In this document: one piece after another, positions 56,110 through 64,000 of the stretch
How the letters are laid out: each line of letters opens with the position of its first letter
Numbering within the stretch: the stretch's first letter is position 1
Assembly: GCF_023898315.1 (NCBI RefSeq)
Contig: NC_064614.1
Coordinates: 115,661,501-115,725,500 of the forward strand
Length of the DNA: 64,000 nt
Direction of reading: 5' to 3'
Origin: Schistocerca nitens
Taxonomy: Eukaryota; Arthropoda; Insecta; Orthoptera; Acrididae
Program-made: the position numbers and the translations under genes
Notes under the pieces: model-generated
What the model was told of the DNA's origin: nothing
Seen by the model: only the letters and a program-made list of their open reading frames with translations
The model's database searches: none

Positions 56110-57110
56110 TGATGAGCACATCCTCACCCTCTTTCCAGAACTTTCATTACTGAGATCATTTGCTCTTCTGTCCCTTTAATGTCTTTTACAACAAGAGACG
56201 GATAGGTCATGTACACCAGCAGACTGTGAATTATGTAATTTCGATTGCATGTGTTTCAAAATTTAATTACCTGTGTACTGGGACTGTAAGTTATAAGTGT
56301 GGAATGAATCTACGAGGGTCACACAGCAAGTAAAGAATGTTTTGGGATAACTGAATAAAAATGAGAGATATTGACACAAAACTTTATTTACAAAGTTATA
56401 GTATGTTACTATATTTTTCAATGTAATTGCCGTAACTGACATGGCACTTACATGGGACCTGTTTTTCAGTTCCCATATTGTACTCTTCTGCCACCAAAGA
56501 CGTGAGCTCAGGAGCCCACACACAACTAAACAAACAGACAATACTAATCTATATGTGCTTTATTATGAAAGGTCCTGTTGGAGGTGGTAGGCCATTGCCT
56601 TCCACCGACATCTGAACTGACTTACCAGGCCAGTTATAATGGGGTGTACAGTTAAATATGTATTCCAAACCATGGTACAACTCAGCATATTTCACATCAA
56701 CAAACATTGTCATGATGTTTGTTGATGTTTTGTGCACTCACAAATTAACAGAAATCATTTTTTATATAATTCTTTTCATTTTCCCTCCCCCTTCCCCCCT
56801 CCTCCTCCTCCTCCTCCACTTACTGCTGCTGTTGCTACCTACCCCCACCCCTTCCCTCTCTCTGCAAAAAGTGTGTGATTCATCACCTATGAAATGCAAC
56901 ACAGACGTGTGTATTTGTTACCAGGCAGCTGGCCTACACCTATTCACTCTAGGAGAGTGCTTGTGTTTGGTTTGTTGGTCACGTGAATTTGAATACTGAC
57001 CAAAACCTGTACACAATGTGACAACTGAGGAAAGGCTCTTTTTGATATGACTTCATCTAGATAACAGTGATGCAGACAAGGAGAAATTTCATGTCACATC
57101 AACGCCATGT
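56110..57110. other. Intron sequence with possible mariner end and a hairpin
   Basis: The sequence 'tacgagggtcacacagcaag' near 56312 looks like another mariner terminus without a partner. A perfect 14-bp palindrome (acatcaacaaacat / atgtttgttgatgt) with a 7-base loop lies at 56694-56728. Pyrimidine-rich low complexity covers about 56780-56860. Confidence 0.45.
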
Positions 57111-57111
57111 A

Positions 57112-57719
57112 CCGTATTTTACAGACTATAAGACGCACTTTTTTCTTCAAAAAACTGTCTCCACAATTCAGGTCATCTTATACTCGAGATATAAAAATGT
57201 CGCATCACAGCACTGCTGCTGCCAGTTGCATCCAATGTTGCCGCACAGAGATAGGCTTCCAGTGACACTGAACACTTTACAATTGCAACATCCTGATATC
57301 TCGATAAATAAAACATTCAAAGTGTATATGAGAGAGGAATGGAACAAATGGCTGATGGATGGAGCCCAGCTTGAATTCACACCAAAGGGAGCTTCAAAAT
57401 GATCTACAATAACAATCAAACAAGTGTGTCAGTGGATAAAACAGTTGTGGTCTAGAGTGAGAGAAGACGTTATTGTTAAATCTTTCAAGAAGTGCGGCTA
57501 AGTAACACTCCAATGGCAGTGAAGACCATCTTACGTATGAAGAGGACAATGATGATGATAAAGAGGAAGAGGAGCAAGAAGAAGAAGAAGAAGAAGAAGA
57601 AGAAGAAGAAGAAGAAGAAAGTTCAGATGACAATTTTCAGAAATGTTAAAGGTAAAAATAGTGCTTAAAATTACGGTGCGTCTTATAGTCTGTAGTGTCT
57701 TATACTCTGTAAAATGCAG
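57112..57719 (+). mobile_element. pogo-like DNA transposon remnant, 608 bp, TA-flanked
   Basis: The terminal sequences CCGTATTTTACAGACTATAAG and, on the complement, CTGCATTTTACAGAGTATAAG are inverted repeats bordered by TA. Inside, LQHPDISINKTFKVYMR and EEWNKWLMDGAQLEFTP, then 'VCQWIKQLWSRVREDVI', match the C-terminus of pogo/Tigger transposases ('LQPLDVSINKPFK', 'W..V', 'SFKKCGI'). A GAA repeat follows, giving a polyglutamate tail. The catalytic core is missing. Confidence 0.78.
57580..57619 (+). repeat. (GAA)n microsatellite
   Basis: About thirteen GAA units lie inside the pogo-like remnant. In the transposase frame they extend a naturally acidic C-terminus into a glutamate run. Confidence 0.92.
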
Positions 57720-57892
57720 TATATGAAGGAGAAGTATTGTTTTGAGTTTAATTTACCAAATTATTAACTGAGCGAGCATTTCACATCCCTAGAAATAAGC
57801 TTATATTAAGTTACCTCATATTAACTGGTGGATATCACATATTCCGTGTATCACAAATACTTGTAATGGTTTTCAAGCATAAAAATTCTCAC

Positions 57893-57999
57893 CTGAAAAC
57901 GCTTCAGCAGATGGCACACCTTTTCATTGAAACTGTCATCCAGTAATGTGTCAGCCTCATCCAGAACAACATGACAGACGTCATTCATCTTGTAAACAC
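57893..57999 (-). CDS. DDX28: DDX28-like helicase exon: DEAD box (motif II)
   Basis: The exon encodes VYKMNDVCHVVLDEADT, LLDDSFNEKVCHLLKRF and Q. 'VLDEADTLLDxSF' is the Walker B/DEAD motif with the extension typical of DDX28, where the aspartate and glutamate coordinate Mg-ATP. The intron separating it from the previous exon is only 130 bp. The intron after it is 10.7 kb and contains the piggyBac, RTE, mariner and pogo-like elements. Confidence 0.9.
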
Positions 58000-58129
58000 C
58001 TGTAAGAATTATCAAATTAAAAAATGTTTTATCTGCTGTTTCCATACTGCAATTTCCATCATCACAATATGTAAGTCCAAGCAAGTAATAGTAAATCAAT
58101 CATATGCATGAACAGTAATAACAGTTTAC

Positions 58130-58280
58130 CTGTTGTTGTGAGTTTACTCAGTGCTCCAATGGTGGCAATCAGAAGGTCAACTTCACGAACATCTGGATTC
58201 AGCATTTGCTTTTTTGTTCTGCCACCTACAATTACTTTGGACAAAATTCCTAGGGGCTCTTTGAATTGATTCGCAATATC
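58130..58280 (-). CDS. DDX28: DDX28-like helicase exon: GG and motif Ib
   Basis: The exon begins DIANQFKEPLGILSKVI directly after the HQIG of the previous exon. It then carries the VGGRTKKQM 'GG' element and DLLIATIGALSKL, which corresponds to the ATPGAL of human DDX28 (motif Ib, TPGR in most DEAD proteins). The proline of that motif is isoleucine here. The acceptor is TTCCAG and the donor GTAAAC. It ends with one base that is completed at 57999. Confidence 0.85.
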
Positions 58281-58559
58281 CTGGAATAAGAAGGGAGACA
58301 CATAATGAAGGCAAGAATAATTAAATAACTGAAAACAAAATGGTGCAGTCTACGACTCAATAATTTTTATACCTAAACGTTATACTCATCTGTTTGCATC
58401 AAAGTATTTTCACATTTATTTATTTTTTAGTCGTATGTAAAATGATTTGCTTTTTAATGCTGTATCTAATTTCAGGAGCCACAAATGTTTAAATATCTTC
58501 AATGTTGTCTTTTGAAATGCGTCCTCTTGTAATACTGCTTGACAATATCAGTTGGTACA

Positions 58560-59800
58560 CAAACACTGGCTGACAAAAAAAGTGATGCACTCAGAAGTGG
58601 AAGAGGAAGATGTATGAAAGTACAGGGGTTGCAATAGTATGTCATGTTATTTTAGTGATTACAAAAATAGAATCAAATTTATAATGAAGTTGTCAGTATG
58701 AGCCCACTATCTGTATAACATTGCACCCACTTTGGCCTGGATGCACACACTGATTCCATTGTGTAGGGTATCGTAAAGCCATTGTATCCTCTCCTGAGGC
58801 AAGCTGGCCAGTAACTCAACTGTTTTAACTAGTCTGCAACATCCTGGACACCGGCACTAGGATGGAGTTGATGTCTGAACTGGTTCCACACGTTCTATCA
58901 TGAAGAGATCTGGGAACCTTTCTGGGCATGGGAGCACCTCAACATATGCAGACATTTCATAGAGATATATTCCACATGTGGACAAGTACTGTCCTGTTGA
59001 AAAACTACATGAGCATACTGTCAGACTGTAACACATGAGGATGCAGGATGTCCATGATGTGTCATTGGGCCATCAGAGTTCCCTCAATCATTTCCATCCA
59101 TGGCTTGAAGTCATACCTGACGGCTCCTTGCAGCATGAACCCAGGAGTAACACTGCTGTGCCTCTCCAAAACATCAGAATAATGGGACCTCTTCCCAGTA
59201 GCCACCATACTCTCCAACGGTAGTCATCTGGGGCAGTGCAAAACTGTAATTCATCGCTGAACGCAATGTGAAGCCACTCATCAGCAGTCTGTGCTTCCTG
59301 GTCAACACCTCACTTCAAGCACAATCTTTTGTGTTGTTGTGTTCATGGCAGTCTAGGTATGGGCAGTCTATGCATGGGTCTGTCTCTGACCAATGATGTG
59401 AAATGACATAGAATATTGCAGGGAGTACATTACTTGTTCTCCAATGCCAGACACAAATCTGCAGGGGTTACGATGTGCTGGTGCACAATATGGCAATTCT
59501 CACTTATGGTGGTCAGATCTGGCTGACTGGAATCTGCTCTCACTTCCCCATGCAGTTCAACATCGGGCCACTGTCACATCCGTATGCCCCACTAATCTGG
59601 ACACTGTACAATAACCAGCCAGCCAAACGCAGACCCACAATGATGTCCCTTTCAGACTCACTCAGGTGCTGATTATGCTGTATCACATGAGTACAAGCAT
59701 CTATATGTCCTGCAGAGTGATCACTAAACATCTGACAGTGTTCACATACTTCATATACTCTACCAGGCCTGGTAACAACACTAAACATGAACAGTACTAA
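58560..59800 (-). mobile_element. Decayed Tc1-like transposon in helicase intron
   Basis: Minus-strand frame 59788-59540 contains HLSESERDIIVGLRLAG, the start of the Tc1 paired-like DNA-binding domain ('LSEFERGRIVGLRxAGxS'). Downstream fragments include VATGKRSHYSDVLERHS, SVTPGFMLQGAVRYD and NQCVHPGQSGCNVIQIV. The left boundary is near 58563 (ctggctgacaaaaaaagtg). The right end is unclear. Many stops are present. Confidence 0.6.
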
Positions 59801-60029
59801 TCTACTCTGGTGGGTATTCTATCTGTCACAGAGAATTCCAATTCTAATTATTCATACACACACCAATGGCATGTACAAAGTTACATTAACATCTAACATT
59901 TTCTTCTGGATGCTTCACTCTTTTGTCAGGCAGAGGTTGAGAGGTTGGAAACACAACCAAACCCCCCCCCCCCAAACTGCTGACATACCAAAGATAATTA
60001 TTAGCCAAAAAAAATTTGAAAAAACGTAC

Positions 60030-60239
60030 ACCAATCTGATGTGCAAGCTCTCTTCCAGGACAGATGACAAGTCCCAAAGGAGTGTTTAGACAACGTTGTA
60101 CATCTAGACTGGCACTAAACTCTTTCCACAGTAGTATTTGCTGTAACAGTGGCAGCAGATATGCCAGTGTCTTGCCTCCACCTGTTTCACTTGAGAGTAG
60201 TGTATGGTGTCCAGATAGTATCGCAGGGATGCCTTCTGC
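60030..60239 (-). CDS. DDX28: DDX28-like helicase exon: Walker A (motif I) and motif Ia
   Basis: This is the first visible exon, 70 codons in phase 0. It starts AEGIPAILSGHHTLL, giving the 'Q(A)xGIPxxLxGxHTL' region just after the Q motif. Next comes SSETGGGKTLAYLLPLL at about residues 16-32, the ATP-binding Walker A motif, with GGGKT where most family members have GSGKT. Motif Ia is PGRELAHQI near the end of the exon, where PTRELA is usual. The donor is GTACGT. The acceptor is TTGCAG, and an open frame runs a few codons beyond it, so the exon could be slightly longer. The exon with the N-terminus was not recognised upstream. Confidence 0.85.
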
Positions 60240-60299
60240 CTGCAACAATCATAATACTGCATCACAAATTTCAGTATAATATAAATTCAAAGTGCAACT

Positions 60300-60980
60300 T
60301 GTTTTCATCTCAGATTTCTTGTCAATTAAATAAAAATCAAAACTACACCACTGCAATAGCTCTATGTTGTATAAATTAGGAATTTTTCAGTATTCTTTCC
60401 TGAAATTACTCATTGACCACTATCTCATTGAAAAGTGATATAGGGGGGAAATGTCTTATAAGTAAAACATGGCATCAGAAACCGAACCTGACACTACACG
60501 ATATTTCTATTAAAAATAATGGCAAAGAAAGATAATGGCACATATCGAAAAGAGGTGCTATATTACACACGACAATTTCAGAAACAGGGCACAGAAGAGG
60601 AAATGATACTAAGAGAAAAGTAATATTAGAACTGCCAGTAAACACCATGAGGCTATCAAGTGTTTGAATGCCAATGTAAAAGGATTTGTCAGCTTGAGAC
60701 AATACACTTTGGTGTAGCATTCACAACTTATTACTGTTACCCAAGGAGCACTCAGTGTGACATGGCATCTTTGTGGAGAATCACTTCAGACTCATTTCTC
60801 AACTATTACCACACATAAGGCCTTTGAGTGAGTGTTATTAGGTATGCTGGAAACACTTATTGAGAAAACACTTCCAATAATGCAAGACAAGTCCAGGAAA
60901 AGCAGGACCTGCTGTGACCTTGTCTTGGCACTGACCATTTTTATACCACTAACAACCCTCCCTGACTTCACAAGGGGAGC
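60300..60980. other. Upstream intron or flank of helicase gene; no exon recognised
   Basis: I searched for an N-terminal exon with a Q motif (F..LGL...L..AL) on the minus strand here and found none. The sequence is AT-rich without recognised repeats. Confidence 0.4.
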
Positions 60981-60988
60981 ACCAAGTA

Positions 60989-61747
60989 TGAGGTTCATTC
61001 AATAAGCAATGCCCCACATTCCCCCCCCCTCCCCCCCCCTCCCCCCCCCTCCTCCCCTCAGAACACGTTTATTGTTAAGAGTCAAAATTTGGTTACAACA
61101 TGCATCAAAATGTCTTGTACATGTCCTATTTTTCTATGTAGTGTCCGTCACGTTCTATAGCCATATGCCAACATTGTGGAAGAGCATGTATTCCCTGCTA
61201 GTAAAAGCTCTTGACCTGTAGGTGTAGACTGTTTTCACTGCGTGACTGACACTGTCATCACCTTTAAAGTGTGTTCCCCATAGAGAATCTTTAAGCAGCC
61301 CACAGAGATGGAAGTTTGAGGGTGCTAGGTCTGAACTGTAGGGTGGATGAGGCTGCGACAGAACATCCTAAGTGTGGCTGATCATAGAGCTCTGGTTCTG
61401 CATTTCCTAAGGCTGTAATTTATTTACCCATCACCCAACTGTACTCCTATCAACTGCAGCATTGCCATACACTGCACACCAACATTTATGATTGTTTACC
61501 ATTTATGATTGTTTACCACAGGTCCTTTTTCTGCACCCAAGAATTCAATAACAGCATGCTGCTTGTAACATGAGTCATATGTAGACGCCATTTTGATGTT
61601 GTACTATGGCTCTGTCATCTACCAGAATAGTTATAAACATTGCGCACAGAACAAACATCAAATGTGAAGCACCAACAAGGACGTTTGTCTATGTATATTA
61701 CTGGCTTTCTAAAAAAATGTGGGGCATCACTTATGGAATGATCCTCA
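60989..61747 (-). mobile_element. Mariner-like element, 759 bp, TA-flanked, decayed
   Basis: The left end TGAGGTTCATTCAATAAGCA and the complement of the right end TGAGGATCATTCCATAAGTG are inverted repeats, continuing ATGCCCCACATT. TA flanks both. The minus strand reads HPPYSSDLAPSNFHLCG and LLKDSLWGTHFKGDDSV. This is the third catalytic block 'PPYSPDLAPSDFHLFG' with the catalytic Asp changed to Asn. The N-terminal half of the transposase is absent or unreadable. Confidence 0.78.
61019..61059 (+). repeat. C-run array
   Basis: Three or four runs of 8-10 C separated by single T's lie just inside the left inverted repeat of the mariner-like element. Confidence 0.9.
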
Positions 61748-61899
61748 TATAAGTATCTATAGCCGGACAAATGGTTTATAATAGGTAGAGATATATGGAA
61801 ACTTTCCTCTTGAATCAGTCTCTCTATTAGTGAGAACCATTTCAAAATTTCTATAGTAGTTACTCAGATTAGCATTAACAAAGAAAATACTGATACTGC

Positions 61900-62385
61900 A
61901 GGCGACTTTATGACTGATCTACTAGAGAGACTGACTACACTAAAATTGTCCATCCTACTCTGGAGTATTGCTGCACAGAATAAGATTCCCACAACATAGG
62001 ATTGATGGATGACATCGAAAAAGTTCAAAGAAGGGCAGCTCATTGCAAAATAGGGGAGACAGCATCACGGATGTGATAGGTAGAGGAGTTGGGGAGTCAA
62101 TCATTAAAACAAAGGCATTTTCCATTGCACCAAGAACTTTTCACTAAAAATTTCAATCACCAACTTTCTCCTCCAAATGCAAAAATATTTTGTTGATGCA
62201 CATCTACTTAGAGAGATAATATCATCATAATAAAGTACAGGAAATCAGTGCTGTTATGGAAAGATTTAAGTGTTTGTTTTTCCCATGCACTGTTTCAGAG
62301 TGAAATAGTGGTAAAGTGGTTCAATGAACCATCTGCCAGGCACTTAACTGTGAATTGCAGAATAGTCAATTAGATGTAGGTGTAC
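61900..62385 (+). mobile_element. Old LINE 3' fragment, sister of the 3.1-3.8 kb piece
   Basis: Matching stretches with the 2.86-3.79 kb copy include 'aagttcaaagaagggcagc', 'aaataggggagacagcatcac' and 'aactttctcctccaaatgc', and 'gccaggcacttaactgtgaattgcaga' (given here only as landmarks). Both copies share the same 3' organisation. This one lacks the SINE insertion. Confidence 0.65.
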
Positions 62386-62389
62386 AGAC

Positions 62390-64000
62390 ATTGGACAAGC
62401 TTTGTAGCTGCCTGAAGTTGCAGCAGCTGTTTACTTTAATGAATTTCCCACCAGATACCGCCTTCTCTCTAGATGACCAACCACGAGATGTCATTCCAGT
62501 GTCAAATATGGAATAGATGCCAGTACAAATTATATTACACATTCAGCATTACTATAACCATTAAATTGTATAAACAAACATTCCACATGAATCTGTCTTC
62601 TCAATGATGCAGCCGAATAAGAGAGAAGCAACCCCCACCCCTTAGAATCAGTCACGTTTCAGTTTCAATTTACCTGGGAGTTAACGTAAAGAGTGAAGGC
62701 AACAGCTAACTATATAGCTGAGATGTCCAGAAGTCGACAGATCATAAACAAGACTAAAAAGTTCCTGAGCTTTTGAATGACATTCTTCTTTAGAGCTCTA
62801 AAGGATGTCGTCTGAAAGCTTAGCTCCCCATCCCACCTCACCACTAAAGGACACTGAAAGCACTTGTCTCTGCCATTCTGTTAATCTCCCTAACCAAAAG
62901 ATTTTGTGTAGAGCATCTTGTCACATTATGCCCAACAATGTGACATGAACTTCAAGATTAAATTCCTGACAGGGAACAAACTTCATAAATTAGTTTTTGG
63001 TGTAATGTAAAGAGATGTAAGGGCCCCTGGTAGCTTTCGGAGAGTGTGGGAGTGATTACATGTGAGGCAAGAGAGAAAAAAAAGGAAGAATTATTTTTTG
63101 TAAGAACTGCTGGCAGCAGCTGGCACAAAACAGTCACAAATAAAGAGGGGGTGGGGGGTGATGATAAAAAGGAAGATTGTAGAAGAGAGTCAAGAAGTGG
63201 GAAGGGAGATACCCTACCGTCCATCACAAAGAGGTCAATAACTACAGTAAAAAATGCAACCAACAACCAGTTCCAATAAACAGAGTTTTGAAGCAATAGC
63301 AATGGATGGAGAGTTTGAAACAACCTCTGCGAAGAAATATGACACCAAGTGAAAAGTTTGCAGCCATGCCTGAAGAGCAATAGTTTTAAGGTTAAATATT
63401 CACTTTTTTATGTAGTCCACCTTTAGGTAGATGCAGTTTGTAACACCAAAAATGCAGGACACATGGCACCTGCTACCGATATATAACTTTTTTTAACTGT
63501 ATGTAAATATTTGTAATTTAAATGCTTTCTTTTAATAAGTAAGGACATTGCGTCACTGTATGTGTACATTTAGGTAGAAGTCTGTTGACGTTTCATTGTA
63601 TTTATCTGTATTTTACTGTGAAACTTATTAGCTCTGGGAAAAAAAGCCAAAGGAATTGTTATTCCTGTCGACTAGCAACAATTATAGCACTGCTTGTGCA
63701 TTGTAAAATCTTTGGGTAGGGAGTTGTTGAGCAGAGTGCACAGAGAGAGGAGAGACGGGTTCCAGTGCTTGTAGTGTGCGAAAGTGTGGTGTTAACGCTC
63801 TCGCAGTAGAGAGTGCCATTTTCAGCGGCATCACGTATGCACGCTGGCCACATGTCTGGAGCACGAGTATGGGCAGTGGACGGGCGGAAGAGGCTGTATT
63901 AATTACGATTGCCCGTTCCTATAATTAGCCTTGACTCCACAATATGCTACCGTCTTCAACAACAGCAGCAGTTCCAGCAACACAGTTTCATCGGCGGCTC
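62390..64000. other. Unassigned flank; GC-richer at the right edge
   Basis: No exon, tRNA-like box or transposon end was recognised. From about 63690 the sequence becomes GC-richer, with a CAGCAG stretch at the end. It could be an LTR-type repeat or a promoter-proximal region, but nothing decides this. Confidence 0.35.

Larger units (their letters stand above)
32253..60239 (-). other. DDX28: DDX28-like mitochondrial DEAD-box helicase gene span (5' end not found)
   Basis: Eight minus-strand exons, in order 60239-60030, 58280-58130, 57999-57893, 47181-47071, 44992-44835, 44679-44496, 38719-38567 and 32348-32253, total 1170 bases (389 residues plus stop). Phase is continuous and every junction is GT-AG. 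Introns are about 1749, 130, 10711, 2078, 155, 5776 and 6218 bp. The joined protein carries helicase motifs I, Ia, GG, Ib, II (DEAD), III (SAT), IV, V and VI in the right order and spacing. Human DDX28 is 540 residues; the missing N-terminus would hold the targeting peptide and the Q motif. Confidence 0.87.

Noticed and set aside
57394-57633. Minus-strand serine-rich frame (poly-Ser)
   Set aside because: It is the antisense of the GAA repeat in the pogo-like remnant. The plus-strand frame continues the transposase tail.
62958-63380. 140-codon minus-strand frame as the N-terminal exon of the helicase
   Set aside because: It lacks a Q motif and any DDX28-like sequence, and its composition is typical of the antisense of a purine-rich stretch.

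Overview
This 64 kb window is eukaryotic nuclear DNA and almost certainly comes from an insect. Two multi-exon genes lie in an AT-rich background crowded with transposon fossils, nested SINEs and long microsatellites. The SINE types, the Penelope-like elements and the multi-kilobase introns fit a large orthopteran (locust-like) genome. That assignment is inference from recalled repeat families, not from a search.

Host genes. On the plus strand, five exons between 36 and 18426 join in perfect phase to encode the C-terminal 304 residues of mitochondrial ribosomal small-subunit protein mS31 (MRPS31); its 5' end lies upstream of the window. On the minus strand, eight exons between 60239 and 32253 join in perfect phase to encode 389 residues of a DEAD-box helicase closest to DDX28, a mitochondrial helicase of mitoribosome assembly. 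Motifs I to VI are all present and its 5' exon(s) were not found. The genes converge, with about 13.8 kb of repeats between their stop codons. Both proteins belong to mitochondrial ribosome biology.

Repeat landscape, left to right. 1.1-1.6 kb: possible gypsy-like scrap. 2.0-2.85 kb: Penelope-like element (PLE) with a GIY-YIG endonuclease. 2.9-5.4 kb: two opposed LINE pieces with a nested SINE. 6.8-10 kb: RTE-type LINE pieces around a Tc1/IS630-like DNA transposon. 11.3-12.7 kb: Tc1 fossil. 14.96-16.25 kb: complete but dead mariner with its inverted repeats and TA duplication. 19.1-20.8 kb: LINE with a nearly intact reverse transcriptase. 20.9-21.5 kb: mariner piece. 22.2-23.4 kb: SINE nested in the edge of a Tc1 element. 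25.2-30.1 kb: inverted copies of one unnamed repeat family. 26.2-27.3 kb: TTAA-flanked element. 30.3 kb: tRNA-derived SINE with a 15-bp duplication. 30.6 kb: PLE inverted termini. 32.9-38.5 kb: PLE, LINE, degraded LINE and a second PLE with about 460-bp inverted arms. 39.7-43.8 kb: deleted mariner, SINEs, LINE and PLE reverse transcriptase. 47.3-52.3 kb: LINE apparently split by a piggyBac fossil. 52.5-55 kb: long RTE copy. 55.3-56.1 kb: mariner with a tandemly amplified C-terminus. 57.1-57.7 kb: pogo-like element. 58.6-59.8 kb: Tc1. 61-61.75 kb: mariner derivative.

No bacterial-type operon, CRISPR array or canonical tRNA/rRNA gene was recognised. The strongest leads are the ribozyme-like core recurring in several PLE termini, with stem sequences that differ while pairing is kept; the tandemly amplified transposase end; and the many-exon helicase gene whose human counterpart is intronless.
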